Below the pieces are notes generated by a model. That model made no database searches. It saw only the letters and a program-made list of their open reading frames with translations, and was not told where the DNA came from. The translations under genes were made by a program, and so were the position numbers. DNA of 64,000 bases from Guadua angustifolia (Eukaryota > Streptophyta > Magnoliopsida > Poales > Poaceae), in assembly GCA_036346375.1 (NCBI GenBank), contig CM070500.1, positions 79,154,437 through 79,218,436 of the forward strand, read 5' to 3'. Shown one piece after another: positions 11,467 to 23,015 of this stretch (position 1 is the first letter of the stretch; every line of letters starts with the position of its first letter).

Positions 11467-13211
11467 TGAAAGCATCTAGGCCCCCTAATTTTTAATTTAA
11501 TATTACTATGAGGTCTTGGTGTTGATGATCAAGACAATAACCCCTTGGTGATGAGGAATCATGATTAGGTATCTAAGCCGGCATCAAGCAAAAAGGTCAA
11601 GATTAAGGACCCTTGTTGCTAGTTTTGGCTTAGAAGATGGTTCAAGCCAAGTAGCTAGGGTTTCTTTATATTTGCCGTACTATAAAGGGGGATCATGCAT
11701 AAATTAGAACCTTGATTTATGGGCTAAGTCAGTTAGATTGCTTGGAGTCAAGGTCATATAAAAAAATTCCCCACCAAAATCAATCCTACACCCAAATAGA
11801 CAATTCCCCATTCCCGTTGGACCCAAAATTCACCTTCTATTCCTTAGTTCGGCGCTCATTCAGCTCAACCCTTCTACACCGGACCGACTTTTGTTCAGTC
11901 TGGCGCTTCATATCCAAATGAGCAAAAACATAAAAGAGAGCCACCTATTCACACCGGACCGACCTGGTATACTCTGAAAATTAGTCCAGCGCAAACTAAG
12001 TTTACGCCGGACCATCCTTTTTCAATCCGATGTTGAAGCAACTCATACAAAAATCAAATAGAGCACAGGCCATTTACACCGGACCTACTTTCGCTGACAC
12101 AAACTCAGTCCGACGCTAACTCCTGTTTACGCCGGACCGACCCTTTTTTGGTTTTTCCAGTCCAGCGCAAATGCGAAACACTCGGGTCTATTACACTTAT
12201 ATTCTAAGTGTCTGCCAGATCGAGCCTTTCTAGAAATTCCTTCTACGGCGGACCAACCCAATCTGGTTCGGCGCAGATGTGAAAATCTAACTTTCACGCC
12301 GAACTCAGTTTCTTTCCAAAGCCTATGTACGACGGACCTAACTGGCTTAGTCTGGCGCAAATGTGCATATCTTTAATCACGGTCCGGCGTACATAGGGTA
12401 GTCTGTGAAGCTTAATTCTCCTATCAAATTTAGTCCAGGGCTATTAAGCATTAGCCTGGTTTGACACTCTGACATGTTCAACGGCTACTGTGCCAGTTCC
12501 AATGGCTAGCTTTTGCCCCAATGGCTATAAAAGCCCATCCAGTGTATTCCTTGTGTAAGATTTTGATCTCCTTGATATTTTAGCACCTTATAACTCTCAA
12601 GCCATCAAGGGTACCGTGCTTCACTTCTAAACTCAAAATCCAAATTTTCCTAAGTGTTCTTACTCCAAGCTTAGTCTAGTAAGTGTTGTACTAGTGAACC
12701 AAGGGACAGGCTTGTGGATGGTCTATTACTCTTGGAACTAGGCATACCTAGACGGCTTGAAGGAGGTGTTTGGTGCGACCTATCCAAAGGTGCTTGTGGA
12801 AGGCCACCATTGTTGTGAGAGGTTGGGACTCACCTCACCGGAGTGGTTAAAGAATCACCCTAGTGGAGACCCAAGCTATTGGGACTAGCTTTGGGGAAGT
12901 AATACTTTCGAGAAAGTGCTCTAACGTGGAAGTAGGAGCTTGGTTCTGAACCATAGGAAAAAAGTTCTCTGTGTCTCCCTTTTACTTTCAGTATTTATAT
13001 TTCAGCATCCACTTTCAACTGTTGAATTTTGCTCTTAATTGTGTTTGTTTTTGCTATCTTTGTGCTAGTTGTACTTGTTTGTAGATTATTTTGGCTCACC
13101 AGTAATTGAGCACTTAGAATTCATTTTAGCTAGTACTAAAGGTTTGTACTTGAACTTAAAATTTTAAAAGTTACCGATTCACCACCCTTCTAAGCTAACT
13201 AGATCCTTTCA
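11467..13211 (+). repeat. 3' LTR of the copia element
   Basis: 1745 bp, TGAAAGCATCTAGG to CTAGATCCTTTCA. It has the same TATA box (GGCTATAAAAGCCCATCC near 12523) and the same inverted GCCGGACC / GTCCGGCGC series (about 11950-12390) as the 5' LTR. Confidence 0.92.
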
Positions 13212-13861
13212 CGGTTTTAAAAAACCATCTTTGTTAACTATAATCATAGATTGTTTTGAAAAAATAGTCTGTGATGAGACCACATTAGTGACAGTTTTAT
13301 CCCAAAACTGTTTGTGATGATGCACACAAGCATCACGATAGTTTTTTGGCTAAAACCGTCTGTGATATGAATGGCATCAGAGAAGATTTTTGGTCAAAAA
13401 CCGTTTGTGATGATACCACACACATCATAGATGGCTTTTTTTTTTGCTAAAAGCGTCTGTGATGTACATCGTATCACAGACAGTTTTAACCAAAAACCAT
13501 TAGTAGACGGTTTTTGGCTACCTACCGATAGTGATGTGGCCATGTGGGCCACGAGTGTAGCTGTTTGATCGTCAAGTGTAGCCACGAGTGGCCCGGATTG
13601 ACCTCTCGCCCACCTAAACCCTAACCTAAGCGACCGCTGCCCTATTCTGTCCTCTTGCTCCTCTTGCTTGCTCTCCCCTCACTTGTCTCACTCTCGCACG
13701 CGACACCCTCCCTTCCTCCCACTGTCGCTGACCTCGCCCCCGATCGTCTCACACTGTCCTCCATCTCCCCGGCCTTCCTCATGCTGGGACTAGTGGATGT
13801 GACTGCCGGTGCACCTCTAATGCGCCCTCCGCCTCCCAGCCTTCCTCCCGTAGGATCAAGG
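13212..13861 (+). mobile_element. CACTA-like subterminal repeats and adjoining GC-rich segment
   Basis: Continuation of the transposon begun at 1653. From 13212 to about 13545 there are roughly ten motifs of the form ATCACAGACGGTTTTTGG in both orientations (AAACCGTCTGTGATG), typical CACTA subterminal repeats. From 13600 to 13860 the DNA turns C-rich (CTCCCCTCACTTGTCTCACT) like a 5' exon of an element gene, but no family can be named. It is cut at 13862 by a lone LTR. Confidence 0.5.
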
Positions 13862-14459
13862 TGCACTAGAATTTGGAAATATATTACCAATTTCTAAGGC
13901 TAAGTTAAAATTGGATTTCTAGCTGATATCAGTTCAAATAAGGAATTTTATCTTCAAGAGGTATAGACTGATACGGTTCATGATTTGTGACAGATTGAAG
14001 AAGGATATGGTCGATCTGCATGCTATAAAAGGGGACCTGAGGCGAGCCAGAGAAAAGAACTCAATCAATCAATCAACTTGCATATACTTTTATTTACTTT
14101 CTGTCGACTAGGAGCAGCTTTTGTAATTTAGAATCTCTCTTTGTAATTCGTTCTTGATCTATAAAGTTGTGCATCGCCGATTTTGATCGTGTTCGATTAC
14201 GCCAAGTTATCTCAGGTTTGTTTTATACCGAATTTGTTGCACATCACCTTTTCGGGAAAAACATATTTTTTACGTATCGTCTAATCTGTTGTAATAGCTG
14301 TTAGATCAATCTTGCTGTTGTATCATCTAATCGACTACGAGCACTTATTCTCGATCAATCTTGCTGATTGTAGGACCCAATCGGCTGGTATGCCACGAAC
14401 CAAACATAAACCCGATATTTGTATATGTTGAGACCGATTGGCTCTTTTTAGTGCCAACA
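13862..14459 (+). mobile_element. Lone LTR, family shared with 41482-42168
   Basis: About 598 bp, TG...CA, with TATA box GCTATAAAAGGGG at 14022 and LTR-like downstream text (TGTGCATCGCCGATTTTGAT). The reverse complement of 41482-42168 has the same order of landmarks: CAGAATTTGG near the start, CACTATAAAAGATGG, TGCACATTGCCGATTG, and an ending rich in CCGAT. No matching 5-bp duplication was found (CAAGG against GTCCC), and no primer site follows. It is a solo or truncated LTR with approximate ends. Confidence 0.6.
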
Positions 14460-14961
14460 GTCCCCTATATGTGTACAGAAATATACTCATATACTTGATT
14501 GCATTAGTAGACTTCGCAGAAATATCCGATTTTGGCTCCGGCACTAGTCAACTGTCGAGGCCGCCATCCAGCTTAGACAGGCTTATCAGCAACCACAGTG
14601 ATATCGACAATATTGGTGAGAAAAAGCAATGCCATGGCTTTATGAACCTTAGAGGAGAATCGAAACATGAACATCGAAGCCAATTAGGGAAACCGTATTA
14701 TTTTACAATATGCACAACGATTGATCCGGCAATGAATATTTGTGATTTTCAAAATTTAATCGACCTACTTGGCGTGGTATATATGTGGCCTAATGGTAGG
14801 GCATAAGATTGTGACGGTTGAGGTTAAGTAGTTTTCGTTATGCGTACCCTCTCTCTTTTTTTTAATCAATGTACTTCAGTTCTAGATAGCTAGCTAACTT
14901 GAATTTTCAGTCACCTCGTGCTAACTACTTAGAATATCACTCTGCTCAAAATTCGATACTA
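14460..14961. other. Intergenic; one unassigned 122-codon frame
   Basis: A plus-strand frame (14438-14806) is open for 122 codons but overlaps the LTR end and has no family resemblance I recognise. It may be part of the element next to the LTR. No other support for a gene. Confidence 0.3.
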
Positions 14962-15274
14962 CTCCATCCATTTATTTTTATAAGGTGTATTTTGACTTTG
15001 TATAAAGATTAAGGTTACATTGAAATTAAAAAAAAAAGTATGAAAGAAAATGATTTATATGTCTCCACTTAATTGTCTTAGAAGATGAAACATGTACTCC
15101 TACTTTGTGTAGGTGGTAATAAATAAAGGGAATTGATCCATAAATAAATGTATATGGTTGAGGGAGAATAAATAGGGGTATAGAAGGAAAGGTCTCATTA
15201 AATCTACATATAATCCTTATATTTATAAACAAGATCATTCAAAAAATAAGTCTTATAAAAATAAACGGATAGAA
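14962..15274. mobile_element. Stowaway-type MITE, copy 1
   Basis: The terminal inverted repeats are CTCCATCCATTTATTTTTAT at the left and the complement of ATAAAAATAAACGGATAGAA at the right, flanked by TA on both sides (14960-14961, 15275-15276). Length is 313 bp and there is no coding capacity. A second copy lies at 62820-63127; both share ACTTAATTGTCTTRGAAGAT and GGTAATAAATAAA. Confidence 0.85.
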
Positions 15275-15276
15275 TA

Positions 15277-16259
15277 ATAAAAGTCTCACTACCACTTATT
15301 TCTGACCAAAAAGAAGCAAGTAAACCAACAATACTCAATTAATAATCACTTCATGCAAGGGAGCAGATGGATCTACACATAAACAAAAGTTTCCAGTCAA
15401 CCTCAAATCTCACGCTTTATATTCTAGCCCCAGTAGCGACCACGGTTCGCGGAGAGTATATCTAGCTGCTAGCTAGCATGGTCAGTCAACGACCAAAGGT
15501 AGCATGCTACTGTTCATGTGGCCAATTTGCATGGAGTTCAAAGCTTCCTTTGTTTAATATGCGTCAGAATATAAAATATCGCGAGCTTTTCGAATGTCGG
15601 CCTCCGCTGTTTTTTTTTTTGGGGCGTGGTCGTAGTTTTCTTTTTTGCTGCAAGCACACAACAAACATCATTTGTCAACATATAACACAATATACATATA
15701 TTTTTTTAAAATTTTAGTTTTAGGATATATATACTCATTTGTAACAATTAAAATAAAACACATATATTTGAAAATATATTTGAATTCAAAGATTTTGAAC
15801 AAATTTCAATTACATGTTTTGCTGATGTATATATAAAATTAGCATATACCTACAATCAAACTATAAAAAAGGACACTTTAATTTTAATTTCAGTTCAAAT
15901 CTGTTTGAACTAGTTAGTAAACCAGTTAAACTCGATATACTAAAAATTTTAAAACATTTCACATACAATACATAGAGAAAAATTCTGTTTTGGATCATGG
16001 TGCCTAGACACCATGGTGTCCCAAGTATTAATAGTAGTAATAATAGGCCATGTCTGGGATATAGTATTTTTTTTATGTCCTATGAAAATTGAGCTACATA
16101 CAAAAGTTCTCTAAAATTTGAGCTACATACAAAAGTTCTCTAAAATTCTTTTGTTCCGGATGGAGTTATACTACTAGAAGATGGCATATCAAATGTTGCC
16201 CGTGCACTAGCTTAAGTAGAAACAGTTGCCCATGCCCTGATAGAAGATTTAGCAATTAT
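15277..16259. other. AT-rich intergenic DNA with a small duplication and a palindrome
   Basis: No gene seen. A 29-bp unit (GAGCTACATACAAAAGTTCT...) is duplicated at 16091-16148. GACACCATGGTGTC at 16007-16020 is a perfect 14-bp palindrome set in a larger inverted repeat. Confidence 0.5.
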
Positions 16260-16879
16260 GGACCTGTTTGGTAGAGTTTCAGATCCACCACTACGAAACA
16301 TGTGATTACCGCCGGTCCACATCGATCATCACGGATGTGGACCCAAGACAACCTAAGTGGCAATGATAGTCGAGGATATCACCGCCGATGTAAACCGGCA
16401 AGGATAATCACTATCACCGCTTGGTTATACTTAAGAACCGACAAGGATATTAACTATCACCGCCGCTCACAATTTCCAACCGTCAAGTGATAAGTAACCA
16501 TCATCGCCACATTTTCAATAATATCCTAAGAAGGATAAGTAACTATCGCTGCCCAATTGTTATCAATATCCCAAGATCGAGAACTACTATCATCGCCTTT
16601 TTTCTTGTTAACCCAAGGATAACTCTCGTGTCCTATTTTGGTATCCAAAATGGCAAAGGATTGGTTTTTAAACCTTTTACATATATATTTTTGCAAAGAT
16701 ATGTTGTAGCATGTATATACATTGTACAAGATATGTATTCTCAGACGCAGATATGCAGTGCACAATAGTATCAAGCATCACTAAAGTGTAATTGAAATAC
16801 ATTGAAGCATCATAATATTTAATTATTACATTGTTCATTCACTTTTGAAGCAATAAATTGTTCATTCGAATTGTTGCTA

Positions 16880-19800
16880 TGGAGAAATGGTCGTAAAACT
16901 CGCCTTCGTGTGGAGAATTTCTTGAATTGTGAACCCAAATTTATCTGCTTTGAAGGGCATCAATTTCGTGGTCGAAAGCAGTCATTGTGCCCCGCTTGAC
17001 GCTACCGTCATGGGAGAAATTGAAGTATTAATTAGTGTCATCGTTTTTATAAAGAAAAGTACGGTCAACATGTAATGATCGATATACCACCGCCGTTGTA
17101 GTCCGATTGTCGTTGATGAACGCGTGGATATGTGTCATTGCGTAGTATCCACATAAATTGTTCCTTGGGGTTGTTTCTGCATGGAAAATCGTGTGTATTC
17201 TGAAATTTTTCACGATGGACGATGCCGCTTTGCTCTTCTTGTAGTATTGTTTGTACACCCTGCTCATGGTTTTGAGTAGTCATTAAAATTAATTAGGTGC
17301 AATGGGATGGAAGATTATTAGAGCAATAATGCAACGACCGAAGTTACCTCGGTTAGCAAGTCTATTAAGTCTTGGTATTCACCGTCGGTTTCTCATTGAG
17401 TCCAAGATGTTGATGTTGCTTTCGCTTAACATGAAGACAAGGACGATCTAGTGAAAGTCAGCAGGCCAATTAGTCGTCACATTGTGTTATGATCAAATAT
17501 GAGACACTAGTAGGCGTGGAAACACGATCGAAGTTGTAGGGTAAAAGTACGTAGTCCTTGTGTTGTAGCTTTAGCAATACTTTGAGTACGTACACCTCAA
17601 CATAATTTATTATTTTTGGATCTTCAATAAGTTTGCAGCTGACCATGCCCGGTCCGTGAATCCTATCTTTTCATTGTTGTTCGCTCTAGTGTCTCGTGGT
17701 TCCATTCTACGAAAAAAGAATTCAGACCCTATGTTTAAGAGTACGTGGATATACAAAGATGAATTATACAAGAGACTTACGTAATCCATATTCTTAATAT
17801 AGACACGCCCAGAGCGCCTCGCTGGTACATCCGATATAGTTCCATGTGTTCAACCCGTAAAGAGTCGCCATTGTTGTGAAAGTCCATATCTTTGTATCCG
17901 ATCGGGAAAGCAAGTGTTTTGTGTCTTTTGGACATACCGCAGTACCAATCATGTAGACGCCAGAGTTGTGTGGTCGGCTTGACCTCCTTATTTGGATGCA
18001 AAGAAAGCTTCCCCTGCTAATCTAATTTCCACTTTACAGTGCTCACGCCTTTAGCACCACTTTGGCTTCCAAAGAATAAATGCTTTGCCACCATCTCCTT
18101 TAGATTTCTTCCTAGAGATGCGATCGTAGTCCGATAGTTGGCTAGGTTGAGGAGCTTCAGCTTATCCGTCTCCTGCTCTGCTTAACCTTCGCTAAGTCCA
18201 GAAGAAATCCTGCTTAAGTGTGTCGATTTCAATCTTAGCAGGTGGTGGCGCCTTCTTGAAGTGCTTTTCTACATAGGCGCCTATTTCTTTTTTTTTGTTT
18301 CTTCGCCGGTCATTTCATATGGTCGCTTTGTTGCTAAGAGTTTTGGCTAGCTTCACAGATGACAAACTTTTCCCCGACTGTAGAATGTTCAGATCGCGTG
18401 CTCTTTTCGCCGCCTTGTGGCACCGGAGCAGAGGAGTTTTCTTGGGTGATTTCATGAGGAGGAGGACTTTTCCGGTGGCGCTGGAGCAGAGAAGGAGCTT
18501 TTCGATGACGCCGGAGGAGGAGGAGGGTCGTTCTAGATGGAGACTCCGCCATTATCGTTGTTAACATCATCGCTGTTGTCATCTTCTCGAGGCAAACTTA
18601 CATACCGCTTATGCCACGCGATGAATGTGCCTATGCTTTGTCCAAGACTTTGCCCTCCTCGCTCGCGATATCAACCTCTACTTTATGATTCACAACCACG
18701 CCATTAATCGCAACTCTAGCGATCCCTCAAGGAATTGGGCGGTTATGCAATATCCGCCTCGTTGCATGGCCAAGCCACCCTTCACCACCTTGATGGTAAT
18801 GTTCGCACGGGCAAAAAGTGCAGATTGCAGCGTGTCGGCTCTATGATTTTGTCCACAGAAAACTACACGCCGAGCCCTCTTCAGAGGGTTAGCGGATGCT
18901 TGGTCGCTTTTGAGAACCCCCTGGGACTTACGCTATGTGACCGATGACCTACGCTATGTGACCGACGCTCGCCAGACCTTTGTTACCATTTCTCGATCAC
19001 TTTCATCTGTTTCTTCAAATTCGACTTCCCTTCTATGCATCCGGCTTCAATTTCGTACACGCTCATTCAACTCGTTTGTCTGGATTTCTTTTGTCGCTTG
19101 TACATATAGGCATCCTCCGAATGCCGCTTCACACGGCACTAAGCCAACCCTCTCGTGCGACTGTGGTGCTCCCTATTACCCAAGGCGCTGTTAGCTCGTC
19201 GTCCTCCCTTCTTGGCGTGAAGGAGCCTCAATAGCTTCGGAGTGGGCATCCGCGATCTTCCTCGAGATTTCTCGCCTTTCTCGCTTTTGAAGCTTAAGCC
19301 GCCATCATCCGACAGAGTAGCTCCTCGCAGCGCCTAGTGCTTCGATCTTGGGGCCATGTGAGACGCCACAAGAATAACTCCATCAAGTGCTAGCCGTTTC
19401 TTCCCGCATCCCACTTGGGTACTTTCTTCACGTAGCCACCCAAGGCCTTGCACATGGGGGTAAATGTTCTTGTCCGAATTTGTTTTGTTCCATTGGTCGA
19501 TAGCCCGGCTTCATCGATATCTTATATTGCTTGAATTCATCCCAAAATTGTTGTAACCTCGAATCTATTAAAATCCGCGCTTGATCCTTCTTGACGACTC
19601 TTATTCACCTTTTGTCTTCCGCTTCTTCCATGCGCTCCCATAACGCTTAGTGCATGTTTCGCAATCTCCAACCGATCTTCGGGAACTCAAACTTCGTTGT
19701 CAACTCGGCCCACAATGTTTCCTTGATGTCATCGAACATACGACGGAGAATCGCTACCGACGTGTCCATGATCTCAGACATGATGAGCACATTGTCTCTA

Positions 19801-20147
19801 GCCAGACCCCGTGATGTCGTCCGATATGGCCCAAGCAATGACGCTGTATAGCGGGTTCTCCGACTTCACTAAGCTCAACTATCACCTTCGCTCACCTGGC
19901 AAGATCTTGTCGGGACCTCGCCCGCGACACTGCCTCGGTGCACTAGATGTCCGACCAGATTTTGATTGTTTCATTAGTCGCTTGGCTCGCTCTAATTTCA
20001 TCTGGAAGCATAACCTACGATATAATCCTAGTAAAGACTTACCTCATGTACATTTGTTGCCTCGACTTGTTCCAAAGTTGAGGAATTCGCGGGCTTCGCC
20101 TCGGGCTTTGGTCCATGGGCTCAAAGGCCATCCCAAGACTTGTCCAT
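16880..20147 (-). pseudogene. CACTA-1 gene 1: Ulp1-type cysteine protease protein, degraded
   Basis: The minus-strand gene probably starts at ATG 20147 (MDKSWDGL). An early segment at 19647-19838 (TLWAELTTKFEFP) matches the conserved 'W..L...F.FP' part of plant CACTA gene-1 proteins. At 17777-18001 is the block with LHDWY and ELYRMYQRGALGVSILRIW. At 17028-17267 is PRNNLCGYYAMTHIHAF, the Ulp1 active-site region with its catalytic Cys. The product family is a SUMO-protease-like (C48) protein carried by many plant CACTA and Mutator-like elements; its role in transposition is unknown. Stops and frame changes between blocks suggest a pseudogene, although introns account for some breaks. The homologous gene in CACTA-2 is 43622-47183. 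Confidence 0.75.
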
Positions 20148-20378
20148 TGTGAGAGGCCATGTGGCAAGTTTTCTAGAATTTTAAATTAACAAAATCACGA
20201 GATGAATCTTCGTGATATATATCAATGTTGTGCATATATAAGGCGAATCACCATTTTGTCATACGTTACATAATATCAGAACTCACATATATATTAATAG
20301 TGTAAATTTCAAAATCTTAATCGCATGGATCGATTCTACTACAACCTACTTTCGTGACGAGGGAGCAGTAACAAAGAA

Positions 20379-20520
20379 CATATACAATTTCACATATACT
20401 TATACATATCACATATACTTACACATGATACATATACAATTGACAATTCACATATACTTATACATATCACATACACTTACACATTATACATATACAATTG
20501 ACAATTCACATATATATTAT
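20379..20520. repeat. AT-rich tandem repeat, three copies
   Basis: The unit contains CATATACAATTGACAATTCA and CATATACTTATACATATCA. Copies start near 20379, 20431 and 20489, with a period of about 52-58 bp. Confidence 0.75.
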
Positions 20521-21479
20521 TTGCTCATTACTGAATCATTCTTATTCACATACGATATTCATTTTACATATCAATGTGCAAGCCTATGCTTTCAGTCACC
20601 GACATCGTAGAATGTCAGGCGCCTTTCTTGGGGTTGTGTGTTGAAATCACCAGATTTTTCATCTGATGTCACCGATGGATCACTACTACGGCAACGATCG
20701 CTATGCTGCCGTTGTTATAGCCCATCGGCGACATCAAAGCCACCGCTAGAGAAAGTTCTGTCTAATTTGACAAAAGCATGGCTGCAAGGAGAGCATACGA
20801 TACAACTGGGTGAAGAAGGCCACAAGGTGACGTGTTTGGTTGACTAGGAACTGATTGCTCTGCTTTCTTTTGGTGTAATAGACTACTAACATTCTAGTTG
20901 TGGATTTATAACCTTATTTCATTTTTGAAAATCATATAAATGTGGAATAAGAATGATTCATTATTTTTATTGAGCAATAATCAATAATATTCTAAAGAAT
21001 ATATGAGTTGGGCCCTCGTCTTAAGCACAAGCTCAACACGATGAATTTGTGACAACCTTACCTTATTGAAAATAAACAATATTTCAATACTTTAATGCAT
21101 AAGAGAGTAATTAATTGAGAACTGAAAAGCTAATATATATCTAATGAATCAGATAATGGAAATAAGCTTGTCGACTAGCATACACATTTCCACACAAATT
21201 CAATACAAGCATATAGTTATCCTCACATAAGTAAAATATCTAAACAAGACCAACAAGATTTTTAAGATACTCACATACATAAGATCGACACTGAACACAT
21301 ACACATACATATCCAATTACCAGCAAGGTGTAAAAATATTCAAACAAAATTTCCTCACAAATTCACAACATTATGTCATTCATATGGAGGTAATTATGTA
21401 CGATTGCTCTCAGATTATTGGGTTTGAATGAAGATTAGAACCTTCATCTCATCACAGATGTGCAAAACAATTAATTGAG

Positions 21480-21835
21480 TAAATAAGGCCTTAAATCATC
21501 ACATAGCAATAGCATCGGCCAACCCTAGAATCATCACAGAGCAACATCACAGAGCAATAACATCGAGAACCCAAGAATCATCGATTGTCAATGCATGTTA
21601 GTCTACCAACTTAAGGCCTTATTTACAGAACAATTGTCAATATCATCGAAAACCCTAGAATCATCACAGAGCAATAGCATCGGCCAACCCTAGAATCATC
21701 ACAGAGCAACATCACAGAGCAATAACATCGAGAACCCTAGAATCATCACAGAGCAGTAGCATCGGCCAACCCTAGAATCATCACAGGGCAACATCACAGA
21801 GCAACATCACAAAGCACTAACATCGAGAACCCTAG
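21480..21835. repeat. Tandem repeat of CATCGGCCAACCCTAGAATCATCACAG type
   Basis: Alternating phrases GCATCGGCCAACCCTAG, AATCATCACAGAGCAACATC and ACATCGAGAACCCTAG form units of about 82-91 bp. There are three copies (from 21494, 21659 and 21741), the first separated by a unique spacer. The array lies between the two CACTA-1 genes. Confidence 0.8.
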
Positions 21836-21849
21836 CATCATCACCAGCT

Positions 21850-22080
21850 TACCGGCGCGGGGAGGGGTCGCCGGAGGAAGGAGGCACCGCAGGGAGGGAG
21901 GGCCGGCGCGGGGAGGCGTCGCCGCACGGAGGAGGCACCGCAGGGAGGGAGGGCCGGCGCGGGGAGGCGCCCAAGACGGAGGAGGCACTGCAGGAGGCGC
22001 CATCAAGACGGAGAGGCGCCGCCAGCACGGAGGAGGCACCGAGGGGCGTTGCAGCGCACGGGAGGGCGTGGGGAGAGTCG
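21850..22080. repeat. GC-rich tandem repeat, possible 5' exon or leader of CACTA-1 gene 1
   Basis: Units of about 63 bp share GGAGGCACCGCAGGGAGGGA and GGCCGGCGCGGGGAGGCG. On the minus strand it is open as a Pro/Arg/Leu-rich frame (21794-22111), probably compositional. CACTA genes often begin in such GC-rich blocks. Confidence 0.5.
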
Positions 22081-22189
22081 ACCAGCGGCTAGGGCGCAGA
22101 GAAGAACTCAAACAAATTAAGTAAATGGCTAAGTGCGGGAAATGGCTAAGTGCAAAGTGAAATGTATATATGGGGAGGATTATTAATGC

Positions 22190-22470
22190 GGTTCAAAGAT
22201 CTGAACCGGCGATGATATATTATCTCTCGCCGCTATTATAGACCCGGCAGTGATAGTGAAACATCACTGCCGGTTCATAAATGACCGCAGAATATTTACA
22301 TATCATCGCCGGGTCATAAACGCCCGACACTAAAATGAACCGGCGATAATAATTATTTTTAGTGCCAGGCGTTTATGACCCGCGATGATATGTAATATTA
22401 TCGCGGTCATTTATGAACCGCGATGATATTGTAATAGTAGGGCCCGTGATGTTCTATTGTAGTGCGCGTG
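22190..22470. repeat. Internal subterminal-like repeat cluster of CACTA-1
   Basis: Many inverted motifs of the AACCGGCGATGATA / TATCATCGCCGGGTCATAAA type occur, ending TTCTATTGTAGTG at 22463 like an inverted CACTA terminus. It sits between the two genes. The bases beyond 22463 do not match the left target duplication, so I treat the cluster as internal. Confidence 0.65.
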
Positions 22471-23015
22471 ATATATAGCTATTATCACGGCTATGCAGAC
22501 TATGACGTGGCAATCGATGTGTTTTATTAGTGTCTGCTCGCTTGTCAACCGCAGACCGATGTTCCTTGTCTGCTTTGTGCGGTGGGCAGGACTTATCGCC
22601 AAGCAAGGAAAAGTGGCACACTTATCGCCAAAAGGAAAAGTGGCACACTTATCGCCATGCAAGGAAAAGTGGCACACTGCTTTTATCCCAACCAAATACA
22701 AACATTGGAATTTCGTTAGCCCAACCAAATAAGAGCTATTTAGGGCTCATACAAACTGCTAATTTATTTGTAAAAACCCCAAATATAAACATTGGAATTT
22801 TTCTTTTTGTTTTATTTAAAATTTCGTTAATTAGGAATAATCAATAAAAACTTGCTCTTACTATGTCATCTTCATCCATTGGACATTTACTGCTTTTTGA
22901 TTGACTATAATAATCAATACTCCATAAATTTCAAATTGAAAGCATGTCCTTCAGTACAAAATGTTTATATCAAAATTAAAGCTTGACCTTCATACAAAAT
23001 AAAGCATATCCTTGA
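22471..23015. other. Non-coding spacer in CACTA-1 with short tandem repeats
   Basis: GGAAAAGTGGCACACTTATC recurs three times at about 22605-22680. The rest is AT-rich. No gene seen. Confidence 0.5.

Larger units (their letters stand above)
1693..13211 (+). mobile_element. Defective Sirevirus-type Ty1/copia retrotransposon
   Basis: Two directly repeated LTRs (1693-3430 and 11467-13211) enclose a tRNA-Met primer site, broken gag and pol, and a polypurine tract. Flanks are TGGTT (1688-1692) and CGGTT (13212-13216), a 5-bp target duplication with one mismatch. The left LTR starts TA rather than the expected TG. The gene order gag, protease, integrase, reverse transcriptase is that of copia. Long LTRs, the Lys/Asp/Glu-rich gag tail with two zinc knuckles, and the GGGGGAGAT-type tract point to the Sirevirus branch. 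Gag-pol is split by a nested element (5699-9119), has several stops and lacks RNase H, so the element cannot encode its own transposition. Confidence 0.93.

Noticed and set aside
16286..22463. CACTA element ending at 22463 instead of 28524
   Set aside because: The bases after 22463 do not match the ATC duplication, and only the 28524 end restores the split MITE.
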